From Rhodamnia argentea (Eukaryota; Streptophyta; Magnoliopsida; Myrtales; Myrtaceae): a stretch of 64,000 nt of DNA. Positions 40,906-51,487 of this stretch are shown piece by piece. Positions within the stretch are counted from its first letter, which is position 1, and every line of letters begins with the position of its first letter. The notes below the pieces were generated by a model. It saw only the letters and a list, made by a program, of their open reading frames with translations. It was not told the origin of the DNA and did no database searches. The stretch is from assembly GCF_020921035.1 (NCBI RefSeq), contig NC_063157.1:23887015-23951014 (forward strand), read 5' to 3'. Position numbers and translations under genes: made by a program.

Positions 40906-43598
40906 AGTCACGGCCGGTTTGGTGGAACCGCCGGTTCGGTGGAACCGCCGGTTCCGGTTCCACGAAAAGGTGGAACCGGAACCGGCCGTGAAAAATGGCG
41001 GTTCCGGTTCCGAACCGGAACCGGCGGTTCCGGGCCGGTTCATTTTTAATAATAATTTTTAAAATAATAAATAATATAATAAATATAATAAATTATAAAT
41101 TATAAAATACAATTAAATTGTACATTGTAATAAAATATGGGAAAAAAAAAAAGAAGGAATGGGCTTGAACTTAATGAATTATCATTAAGCGGCCTACATA
41201 TCTTCTTGGGGATAGAAGAATAAAAGCCCATGTAGTTCTTTTTACCTTTGAGAACCCCAACTTACCTCATCGTCAATCGTCGCTACCCGTTGTGGTACCC
41301 GTGGCGGTGGTATCTCCAACATCATCGCTAAAAAATTCGTGTTCACGATCTAACTCTTGGTGTCGATATTTCGCCATCGTCCAATCGCCGACACAAGCTT
41401 GAGCTTCCACAGAATCCGGGCTTAATCTTGAACGGCGAGAGTCCAAAATTAATCCTCCGGAACTAAATGCTTGTTCAACCGCAACCGTTGAAGAAGGGGT
41501 TGCTAATATTTGACGAGCGATGAGGGCGAGAACTGGATACTCGATTTGGTGACTCTTCCACCACTTCGGATTTGAAATCTGTATTATGTTACGCATCACG
41601 AAACTCAAATTGAGTGGTTAAATATTTTTCTAATTCAGAAATATTACCTGTTGCCCCTTTTTTTTTTTTTTGCCTACTCTTAAGCATATTATACCCTCTA
41701 CTAAGTGAACTACCACCTTCGCTACGTGAGGCGATAGATTGTAAAGATCCGGAATCACTTAAACCATATCTACTACAAAATTCTCCATATAATGCTACTA
41801 TAGATTCTTTAACATGTCATAATATATTTGAAATATCTATTGAATCATCCAAATGTAAACAATCATGATAATACACATTCAAATAATCCTGTAAACCGTC
41901 TAATTTAATACGTGGATCAAAAACAATACCAACTAAATAGACAAGAGGAATTTGCAAATAATAATGCAACCATTTTTCTCGCATTACTAAAATAGTTTGA
42001 CCTAATTCGGTATCTTTTTCATATTCACTAAAAACACTACTAATATTAACACACTCTATTAAAAATAAATGCGTTGTAGGATAATAAATACCAGATAAAG
42101 TCTTAGTAGCATCATTAAAAATTTTCAAAATATCTAAAATTTTCTTGCAAACGTCCCAATGTTGAGGAAGTAAAGTAATTTCGGGAATATTTTGTGAAAT
42201 AAACATACATAATAAATCTTTATATTCAAAAGTTTGCCGAAGCAACTCGTACGTAAAATTCCAACGAGTCGGAATATTTTTTGGAAATCTTCTTGGCCTT
42301 CTCCCATTTTGTTTACAAAATTTTCCCCATGATTTCATACATTGGGGACGACTCCATAAAAATTTAATTACACTTTTTATTAGGGCGAGAGAAGTGTCAA
42401 GAGTTCGTAAACCATTTTGTACACATAAATTTAAAACATGACAAGCACATCTAATTTGAAAAAATTGTCCGCCAAAAGTGGGTTTGCAAATATTTTCTAA
42501 TTCGGGAATAGAAGCGGTATTTGCGGCGGCATTATCAAAACCAATTGAAAATACTTTATTTATTAAATTATATTCTTCTAAAACTTGCCTAATTATTCTA
42601 TAAATATTATGAGCCGAATGGCTTTCATCAAAAACTCGGAATGCAATAAGTCTTTTTTGAATCATCCAATTGTCATCTATCCAATGACACGTGACACCCA
42701 TATAAGAATGAATTTGCCAAGGATCACTCCAAATATCACTACCTATATGCACACGTCCATTGAATTCCGCAAAAAATTTTCCTAAAGATTTTTTTCCTTT
42801 TTTATAAAGATGAAAAACTTCGCGTTTAAGAGTATTTTTTGGAATAGTTGGCGCTTGCGGAACCAACGCAGTATTTATCAAATATTTCATATTAAAATTT
42901 TCACCAGTATTAAACGGAGCATGATCAAGGGCAACATATTCACCTAATGTTTGTTTATAAAGTGCTTCAGTGAAACGAAATAAAGGATGAGGCTTAGAAG
43001 TGGCGTACCCGGAAATTTGTTGTTGCGTATTGTCGATCCCCGCTTGCGTTGGATGTTTTTTCGTCAAATGCCGACGGAATGTTCCGTAGCCGTCTCCTTT
43101 CGTGAATTTATAAGTTTGCGAACAATATTTACATTTTACATTATACTTACCTTCGACTTCATCACGTACCTTGTCGAAGTGTAGCCACAAGTCCGATGTA
43201 TTATCTCGGCCCTTCCGTTCCGGCTCATTTGCCGTTGACGTTTCTTCGACACCGGTGGGAGGATGAAGACTTTCTTGTGTTGGGATGTGCTCGACGTTCG
43301 GAATCGGGACATAGTTGATATTATCGTCGTCGTCTTTCCAACTTGCATACTCACGAGGATCGTATTCATGAAAGGGATACTCGGAATCTCCCATAGCCAT
43401 CTTGCCCTTGTCGGCATTTCTGCTTCCACTTGCCATTTTTGAGAGAATTGATCGGAAATCCGATTGAGAGAATTGAGTCGAGATTGAGAGAATTGGGAGA
43501 ATTTGAGCAATTTGAGAGGATTTCAGAGAGAATTCGAGAGATTGTTCAGAGAATTTGTGACAAAAATGAAAGGGGAAGCATATGCATTTATAGGCAAG

Positions 43599-43629
<31 letters not shown>

Positions 43630-43850
43630 AAAAAATGGAAAGCAACGGCCCAAAGTCGGGGGGGAGGGGGGCCGGGGCGCGAGAGCCCAACGGCTCTCGC
43701 CCCGAGCCCACTTTTATTTTATTTATTTTTTTTTGGCGGTTCGGAACCGGCCCGGAACCGCCGGTTCCGGGCCGGTTCCCACGTTTCCGGAACCGTGGGC
43801 CCGGTCAACGGGCCGGTTCCGGGCCCACGGGCCCAAATGGCCCCCTCTAC
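40906..43850 (-). mobile_element. hAT element with decayed transposase and 8-bp target duplication
   Basis: A 2.9-kb element flanked by ATGCACCT (40898-40905) and ATGCACCC (43851-43858), an 8-bp duplication with one mismatch. Both ends are packed with GGAACCGG/CCGGTTCC subterminal repeats (40915-41040 and 43735-43825), typical binding sites for hAT transposase. The extreme ends are only partly alike (CGGCCGGTTTGG against GGGGCCATTTGG). The transposase gene inside is on the minus strand. About 110 bases of A/T-rich DNA with poly-T lie between its start and the right subterminal block. Confidence 0.85.
41273..43436 (-). pseudogene. hAT (RICESLEEPER-like) transposase pseudogene
   Basis: The start MASGSRNADKGKMAMG at 43436 is followed by a BED finger (VKCKYCSQTYKF...HLTKKH), the RNase H-like core (HIGSDIWSD; FDNAAANT; CACHVLNLCVQNG) and, at 41273-41608, the hAT dimerisation region (NPKWWKSHQIEYPVLALIARQ; SSTVAVEQAFSSGG). 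The frame is broken by a TGA just after DISNIL (41817-41819), then reads on in the same frame for about 60 codons until a shift near an A-run at about 41660; the last part follows after a TAA close to 41591. With at least three lesions it cannot make a full transposase. Confidence 0.9.
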
Positions 43851-43858
43851 ATGCACCC

Positions 43859-44634
43859 ATAGCGAATTGACCATTATATAGCATTACGTATCGTCGGGAG
43901 CTAACATTTTTGGGGAGCCAAGTATCGTACGGTGAGATAATCGTAAAGGAGAGCCGCCACTTCAGGAGTGGCTCCACGACCCCTTACGAAAAATGGCTAC
44001 ATAAGATAACGGGCTCATTCGGTAAGTGGCCGGACTCTTTAGAATCCTAACTTGGATACATTGCAACCTCCTTCTCTTCTAATCACTGTCTCAATCATTT
44101 GATGCCCAATCCCATCCTTATCCTTGGATGCCTTAATCCGAACTTTGTGCTGCAGATCGATTCTAGAAACCGGTCCTTACTTGGTGAGGTGGTTTCCAAT
44201 TTCACATTGGCAAGGTGAACATCCATTGAATTGAAAATTGTAATATTTTCGTTGTTCGATTGCTTAAGAGGTGCTTCAAATCTACTTTTTAACACGGTCG
44301 TATGTAAAAAAGAGAAAAGGAAAAAAGCGTTTCGAAGTCAAGTTATTGGGCGTTTTATTGCAATCGCGACCGATAGCAATAACCGACGCATTCTAATTTG
44401 AATGCAATTGATTTATGATGAAACGCCATTGTAGCAATAGCTTGACGCGAGCACCCCCAACATTTTGGATATTGCGATATCCCTAAAACTCAAGGGAAAA
44501 AAGGTAACGAAGAGAATCAACCTCACGTCATGAGCTAAAGTTCCACCATCCTCTCGTTAGCGATTACGGATGGTTGTGCCATCTGTTTATGGGTAAAGGT
44601 TTGAAGCAAGCCCGACGGATGTTATGACAATTAA
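43859..44634. other. Intergenic, nothing recognised
   Basis: AT-rich DNA with a single minor frame (44095-44295, minus) lacking any motif. Confidence 0.4.
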
Positions 44635-45240
44635 CGGAAAAATTACTAAAAAAATTGAAAACATATTGTAATTATGTCAATGCATTCGTAGACCTTTTTT
44701 TTGTCGATTTTTTTTTTTGTAATTGTGTCAATTCGGTTCATCTAGCTAATTTTGTTCGTTTGGAGATAATGTGGATGCCAACAGTCCGGCGACATAAAAT
44801 TCTAATATTTTTTGTTTTTTTTTTTTTTATTTTTTTTTCCTTTTCTTCTTGTTCTTCCTCTAGCCAGCGACTAGCCAGAGACGGCAACCCACGATGAGGG
44901 AGAGTCTCACCGGCCCAGATTTGGCGAGCACTCATGGTGAGCTTTGCCTGTGGCCACCTCCTTGTCGGCTATCACCTCTGGCCAATTGCTTACCAAAGGA
45001 GGAAGAAGAAGAAGAGGAAAGAGAAAAAAAAAATTCAAAATTCAAAAAATTATTAAAATATTATAGTCTCAAACGGCCGATTTCGACCAGCATCTATGTC
45101 AACATTGACCGGATAAAATTGGATGGATTGACTGAATTGGCATAATTACAAAATGTTTGAGATTGAATCTGTAAAAAAATGAATTTACAACTGAATTGAC
45201 ATAATTACAATAGATTTAGTACTTTTTTAGTAATTTTTCC
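44635..45240. mobile_element. MULE-like MITE (family 1, copy c)
   Basis: The left end GGAAAAATTACTAAAAAAAT and the reverse complement of the right end, GGAAAAATTACTAAAAAAGT, are almost identical, and both continue into 'acatattgtaattatgtcaa' type sequence. The flanks GACAATTAA (44626-44634) and GACAACCAA (45241-45249) may be a diverged 9-base target duplication. The interior has a Pro/Leu/Arg-coding-like GC-rich part (44860-44990) and a GAAGAAGAA run, like the other family members. Confidence 0.75.
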
Positions 45241-45350
45241 GACAACCAATGGATCCAACCGTGCGGGCCCACACAACCCGAGCCATGTGGTAGCCAGTGC
45301 CGGATTAGGTCCATGGGCCGGCTCGGGCCCACGTGATCATTGGTTGTCGG
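45239..45350. repeat. Inverted repeat with perfect 13-base ends
   Basis: CCGACAACCAATG at 45239-45251 is the exact reverse complement of CATTGGTTGTCGG at 45338-45350. Inside, CCCGAGCC (45277-45284) and GGCTCGGG (45320-45327) pair again. The segment could fold into a nested hairpin of about 112 bases. It abuts the right end of the MITE at 44635-45240. Confidence 0.8.
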
Positions 45351-47580
45351 CTACACAACAAAGCGGTCAGGCCGAGTCCAGCCTAGCAAGAGCATGAGCC
45401 CGATCCAACAGGCCCAGGCCGCTACACAAATGGTCCGAGCTAGTGGTCAAAATTCGGATGAATACGAGAAGCCATAGAAACTTCTTTTCAAGATTGGGCC
45501 AAACTGTGCGATCGATTGAGACTGTCGTTGATATCCTTAGCATTGGCCCATTTGAAGGGAAAGTGCCCACTGTCCATGGCCCAGTCTTCGTTAATAAAAT
45601 AGAACACGCATGATATTCTCCGACCCAAAAAAAAAGCACCATAATTTCCACGTCATATGACCACTTGGAAGATTTAACGTGTGGTCATATGACATAACTT
45701 GATTACAAAACCTTATTGATCGTGCGACATAATTCAAATTATTTCACTTTATTAATGAAGAATACAATGACGACGATGAAAATAATAATGATCGATTAAA
45801 AATGCATTCCCCTCGGTGCTAGTCATGTCCAGCCCTCAATTTAAAAACAAATCTATACTATTTTAACTGTGACATTGCCCTTAAGCTATTCAAATTTTTA
45901 TTCTTTTGCGGAGACGGTCGGATATTCAACTCCATGCTCCATAAATTATCATAGAATTCTTATATTCTTTTTTTTTTTTTATGATCCAGAATCCGTAGGT
46001 TATAATCAATCTTCCCCCTTTCTGATAGCGACTATACTTGGAGGGAGGCTGGCCCCGCAGCCCACCAGCAAGGGCCCCCCCACTTAAGTCCGAGAAACGG
46101 GTTGGGAGAGTTTCGAACCCCTCACTGTGGCCAACGTCGGCGCCAAAGTGTTTAATTCTCACTAAACACGCCGTGGCCGTGGTGGGTTTTATATTCTTGT
46201 ATAGCCATGGTCTGTTTTTTTTTTTTTTTGGATCGAAAATATAGCCATGGTCTTAGAACTATTATTTTATACAAATCATACTATCACCTGCTGTATATGC
46301 TTATGTCGCTGTACTTTTGACATAAATTTCAAGCATATGAATCTTTGAATTCAAAAATGTTTTTTTTTACTTACATTTAATTATTATGTTCTATATTTAT
46401 ATAAGTTAAAATGGAGAGTATACACATAAATCCAGTCTCGAGAAAAGCGAGTTAGTGGTGGGGTCTTGTTTTAAATTAGGGTGGAGCTATTTTTGCTCAT
46501 CATATGACTAAACACATTCTATTTTCACCCGTAATATAAAATAACCCTTAATCATCCAATTGAAATTTAAAGTGGTAAACCCCGAGTTTCTTCGCTTTTC
46601 TTCTTTTTTTATCGTTCTCTTTCCATGCACGATCTTGTTGTCATACTTTAGAATATCAAATACTTATGACGACAAAAATAAAGAATATCGTATTTCTTAT
46701 TTTTTTTTAAGGCCGAATACTATAATAACTACATTTTTTCGTCTTTGTTTCTTTTGGATTTTACATTTGTACATGCCAGCTTTGTTGAAAAGAGAAGTTT
46801 TTAAGAAATGTAGTTCTTTCCAATGTTGTTGATCAAAATCTTGGATTAATTATCAAAAACAAACTAGAAAATTTTGAAAAAACGACTTTGTAGTACAATC
46901 AAGTGTTTGTAAATTATTAGTTTTATTGTACATATATCAGTTAGATTTTCTGTTATCAATTGTCATTTACATAAGAGTAATGGGATGACCACGCGAAACA
47001 AAATAAACCCTCTAAGATTTGCAAAAAACCAGAACTTCATTTCTGCATGGGTAAATCTAAATCGCGAAACTTTATAAAATCGGAAATTTCCATAAAATCG
47101 AGAGAATAATTTAATGTAATAAGGTTAAATTTTTTTAGGGAAATCAATGATTGGAATATCTAATTAAAGGACACACATGAGATCACTGGATGCAATCTTG
47201 AGTACCCAATGAAAACTACCGTAAAGAAACACAAATTACTATAATATGGCGACACAAATACCTCAATTTTTTTTTACCACAAGAATCCCGTGTCCATTGC
47301 AAAAAATCATGAATTTTACCTGTTACGTCATTAATATTTCAAAACACGTCACCATAAACATAATTCGAGATAATTTGCGGCTTCGAGCTGTTTCGGAAGC
47401 TGCAAGCAAGCACTTACGAGAACGTGGAAATTATTCTCCATTAATCAATTAGAAATATTAAAATCATATTAATTTTTCAGGTAATTACGTCTAGAAGAAG
47501 AAAATAGAATAATCAAATGCTAATTTCAATTCCTTTCATAATTCAACGAAGACAGCTCGACACGTCGTCATAAATTCACA
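45351..47580. other. Intergenic, dispersed-repeat debris
   Basis: No gene recognised. 46010-46190 (GC-rich, with GGTTGGGAGAGTTTCGAACC and GCCAACGTCGGCGCC) has the texture of a dispersed repeat. The remainder is AT-rich. Confidence 0.4.
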
Positions 47581-47709
47581 AATGTCAACAGACGCGCCCC
47601 CAACAACCACCGGCCTCTCCCGATGCCGCCGTCCGGCGACGACTGCCGATCCGCCACGAACTATTCGCAACACCGAGGAAGTCATAGTCGGAATCGAACG
47701 GCTCCACCG

Positions 47710-48201
47710 TCATATCTTCTCGAGCTTCTCGGCGACCACGACGGGGTTGGCCTTCGAGATCTGCTCCCTCCCCATCGCCTTGAAGTCGAAGCCGCACCCG
47801 TGCTGCTCCGGGTACCTGTGGGACCCGCAGAACGTCACGCCGCACCGGCACTTGAACCCCGTGAGGCCCACGCGCCGCCTGCACGCGGCGCACCTGCTGG
47901 GGCCCCCCGCCGCGGCAGGCGGAGCGGCCTCGCGACCTTCCGCGGCCGGCGGCGAAGGAGCCGCGGGCGGAGCCGTCGAGATGGCGGGCGGCGAGGACGC
48001 AGCTGCGGCGGAGGCGGAGGCGGAGGCGGAGGCGGGGGTCAAGGTCTGGTTGAGGGCGAGCTTCGCGTCCGTCGACCGCCGCTCCTTGAGCTGGAGGTCG
48101 CGGTAGCATTTGGAGCAGAGGTTCTGCGTGGTCGGGCTGCCGAAGAAGCCGCAGTTGTTGGCGCAGAGCTGCTGGGCCTGGAACCGGTGCTCTTCCGCCA
48201 T
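47710..48201 (-). CDS. A20/AN1 zinc-finger stress-associated protein (SAP)
   Basis: Intronless 163-residue frame starting MAEEHRFQAQQLCANNCGFF. The N-terminal A20 finger has Cys13, Cys17, Cys29 and Cys32. The middle (about 55-100) is an Ala/Pro/Ser-rich low-complexity linker. The C-terminal AN1 finger has Cys104, Cys107, Cys118, Cys120, Cys125, His128, His134 and Cys136, ending FDFKAMGREQISKANPVVVAEKLEKI. This is the standard layout and length of plant SAPs, which bind ubiquitin, can act as E3-like factors and modulate abiotic-stress responses in cytosol or nucleus. All zinc ligands are present. The coding part is very GC-rich, which produces long spurious frames on both strands. Which SAP orthologue it is cannot be decided by eye. 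Confidence 0.96.
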   Translation of the reverse strand: MAEEHRFQAQQLCANNCGFFGSPTTQNLCSKCYRDLQLKERRSTDAKLALNQTLTPASASASASAAAASSPPAISTAPPAAPSPPAAEGREAAPPAAAGGPSRCAACRRRVGLTGFKCRCGVTFCGSHRYPEQHGCGFDFKAMGREQISKANPVVVAEKLEKI

Positions 48202-48605
48202 CTCCGATCGTCGTCAAAGGAACCTCTCACGATCTGCCGATCCGCACCAGAAACAGATTCAGAGAAATACTTAAAGCGAAAGACCAAAAAAGCCCCCTCT
48301 CGATTCGCACGGCCGGCCTGGTTTCGTGTCCGAGTAATCGAGACCGATCGTCAAGAAAAGCGGAATAAATAAACAGGAGGGGGACGAGGAGGAGGAGGAG
48401 GAAAGAGAAGAACCTTCAAGGAAGGTCAGCGATGGCGTGAACCCCGTTCGCGTGAAGACGAAGATTCCAGACACCTTCTTCTTCGTCGCCGCGAACTCTA
48501 GACAATTTTCTCCTCTTCTTCTTCTTCTTTTTAAAGGTTTTTTGTATTTTTTTTTTTTTTTTGGTAGGGGGTGAGTTGTAGTGGATGGCGCGTTAAATAA
48601 GGTCG
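48202..48605 (-). promoter_or_regulatory. 5' leader with likely intron, and promoter, of the SAP gene
   Basis: A GATCGGCAG acceptor-like site lies about 35 bases upstream of the ATG, and a GAAG|GTTCTTCT donor-like site is at about 48414. A 5'-leader intron of roughly 180 bases is therefore plausible, as is common in SAP genes. CTTATTTAACG (minus strand, about 48593-48603) is a possible TATA box. CT/GA-rich stretches lie between. Inference only. Confidence 0.35.
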
Positions 48606-48639
48606 GGGGTTGTCGGGGTTGATTGGCCATCAATCAACA

Positions 48640-50250
48640 TCGGAATTTGATCAATACGGGGAAGCCGTCGACGCCACGCCAAATCGTCGTCACCCCCGCC
48701 AATCTGGACCATTCTCCGTCCCCGCCCCCCGCCTCTTCCCTTTTTCATCTTAGACCGCGTCTCCGCGGCCCCCACCGACTTCACGGTGCTCCTCGGAACG
48801 GCGTCGCATCGGTACTTTTTCCTCAGATCGTACTTTCCGCACGAGTGGTCAAAATGACGCGTTCTGCTCTCGCGCCGACCCTCCTTGGACTGCACCGAAA
48901 TCGGTAAACGAGGAAGCACTAATTAGATGAAATGGCGTGTACCGTCGAATTAGTGGAGCTGACGTGGACGTGGAAATAATAGTCGATGTGACCATTAAGA
49001 GAGTCGATATTAATGTAACTTCTTGCATACGGGTTTAGAAATTTATAAATAACGAAACTTTTAGTAACCCCAAAAATGTACACTTTTCAAAATCAATAAA
49101 TTATAGAAATTTAATATTACGTTGAGTCGTCTGAATTTCTAATCATTATAGGATATGATAAGATAGGATTATGAAATCCTACGATTTTGTCACAACATGC
49201 TCACTATTTGGTGAATCGTAATAATAAAGCTTGATATGTTCAAACTCTATTATGTTAATTGATGTAAAGGAACTTGAAAATGCACAAATGGAAACTATAA
49301 GAATCTCTCATAATTTCCATTATCATTGTCAAATCTAGCGGGAGAGAGAAAATATGATCATTCATAATGTCTTGCTATTAGTTAAACTTCACCGCAAAAC
49401 TGTTCGGGAGAAGGAGTTTCGACTCTCTTTTCACTTTCATAGACTTTTGACATGAACGAAAAAGTTTCGAAGAAGAAAAAGTTTCGAATCTCTCATTGTT
49501 TTCGTAGAATTTTGACTTGAATAAAAAGCTACAAATGAGTCGTAAAACTTTCAAACTAGATATACAGAGAAGAAGGAGATGGAAATGGTAGTTTTTTTTT
49601 TTTGAAATTTCATTGCCCCTCGTTCTTCGAAAATTAAGACGATCATTTCCAAATTTTGACTTGGTGCATCGGATAAATTTATTTTCAAGTGGGATATTCT
49701 TGGCGGGTGAAACCAAATATTTTATTAAGGGCTTTTTTTTATCTTTTTTTTTTAAATTTAATTTTTTGCAAAAAGATGCATTAATATAATATTTAGCACA
49801 GAGATGCACTAGAATATTTAGCGCAGATATTTATTGCAAAGATACAATAAAATTTAACGCAAAATAGAAAGAAAAAAGGAAAAGAAAAGGGGCGTGACGA
49901 TATTCAAAGCGTTCTCAATTTCTTTGTGCCCCGATCTTTTGTGGGGACCATTAATTGTATTCTTACTTTTTCGAGGACTAGTGGATTTATAGAGTGCTTT
50001 TATGAGGAGACATGGCCCAGATTTGGATGAAATTCGATAATAAATTCTATAGTGTGTGCTTTTGATTCTATTATTATATTATGCATGTGAATTGTTTGCT
50101 TGAATTATTTTTTTCTAAAATTGACATGCGACTCCTAACAAATTTATCCTATCATGAATACCAAATATAGCCTAAATGTTCCTCTTTATTTTACTTTTCC
50201 ACACTCGTAACTCCTTAAATAAGTGGCAATGTCGTGACGTCCACCAAGAT
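48640..50250. other. Intergenic, nothing recognised
   Basis: A GC-rich part (48640-48900) with low-complexity frames is followed by AT-rich DNA. The minus frame at 49378-49809 is Lys/Phe/Leu-rich and unconvincing. No paired terminal repeats were found. Confidence 0.4.
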
Positions 50251-50252
50251 TT

Positions 50253-50470
50253 TTTTTTTTTTTGAGTAAGAAAAAAAAACACTTTCATTCATTTATTCAT
50301 AAAGCAAGCTCTACTAAAGCTAGACAAATAATTTCTAAATACCAAATATCCAAATAAGTCGAGGGAGTAAAGACAACCAATTGGTCGAGATGATTTTGTT
50401 TCGGTAGGCCTTAGCAATCCAATCGGTGGCTTGATTAGTCTCACAGAACAATGGACAATTTCCACCTTGT
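50253..50470 (-). mobile_element. LINE retrotransposon 3' end (RNase H tail and poly-A)
   Basis: On the minus strand the sequence reads CETNQATDWIAKAYRNK and continues ISTNWLSLLPRLIWIFGI to a stop. This matches the C-terminal RNase H region of plant L1-type LINEs (typically ..NxxADWIAK..). A short 3' untranslated part and a poly-A tract follow (poly-T at 50253-50265 on the plus strand), the expected LINE end. The upstream part beyond 50470 is short or unrecognisable, so this is a 5'-truncated copy. Confidence 0.72.
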
Positions 50471-50506
50471 CAACTTAGGCTATTCGTCCAAGAAAAAACC
50501 TTAGGC

Positions 50507-50634
50507 TAGCCACGTCTGGCTCTCTTTAACTCTCTTTAACGATGTTCCTAATAGCCGAAGGGCTTTCTTCTAGCCACGTCTGGCTCTCTTTAACTCTCTT
50601 TAACGATGTTCCTAATAGCCTAAGGGCTTTCTTC
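50507..50634. repeat. 64-base tandem duplication
   Basis: Two adjacent 64-base units (50507-50570, 50571-50634) starting TAGCCACGTCTGGC differ at one position (CCGAAGG against CCTAAGG). Inside each unit CTCTTTAA is itself doubled. Such high identity implies a recent event. Confidence 0.92.
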
Positions 50635-51487
50635 TAAACTTATCAAGTATTCCACAACAGATTTACAGTCATCAATCACTAGATACTGTACAATGTACAA
50701 TGTAAATCTACGTTCGCGTGCTGCTTAGATTCTTGTAGCATGCACATTATGGATTGATATGTTAAATCTTTGAAGCTCACCACTCTCTAAAGAATGTTGC
50801 ATGCGCAAGGGTGATTAGCGTGGATTAGCCATTAATGCAATCAATCGCAGTTCTCCACAAACACAATTGCGTCCCCACTGAATCTACAGTTGGGTGTTTA
50901 AAGATTCCCATTTTAGCACAGTGCACCGTCACTATCAGGACCAGCAATTGCGTCTCCACAAGCAATGACTCAACGTACTGGGACGACATAGGTAAGTCTG
51001 AATAGATGACTTCTTTCCATCCAAGGCCAATTTTGTACTTTCCGCATGTAAATATGCCCAAACATAAACAGGTCATTTCTACGTAATGTCCGAAATCGAC
51101 GGTGACCAATTCGGTAAAAACCAACTTTAGGTGCGGAATTCTTCTTTATCGTTCGTTCTAATTTGATTCTAATGAAAGACGACCTCGGCGATGCTCTGCC
51201 AGTGCACATTCCAGCAGGCCTCCACCGCAAACAGAAGATGACCATGTACCAGCCATGAACCTAAGCTGATCAGTTCCATAACATGATACGCGTTTTTGGT
51301 CAAAACGCTTTAAGGTAACTGGCGATTGGCGATTCTATGCACAGACAAAAGTCATCACCGCCCGCTTTTCCGGCAGCAGGACACTATACACATACCCAAA
51401 AAAAAAAAAAAACCGAGAACAAAGGCAAAAACTATGTACCGAACATGCCATCACTTTGCATGCCATTGCGTTCTCTGTTGTCTTCTC

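Noticed and set aside
43430..43977. Frames over the right end of the hAT element
   Set aside because: They translate the CCGGTTCC subterminal repeats and change frame at the poly-T.
47585..48372. Long frames of 174-249 codons overlapping the SAP gene on both strands
   Set aside because: They are shadows of the very GC-rich SAP coding sequence; only the minus frame at 47710-48201 has the A20 and AN1 cysteines in order.
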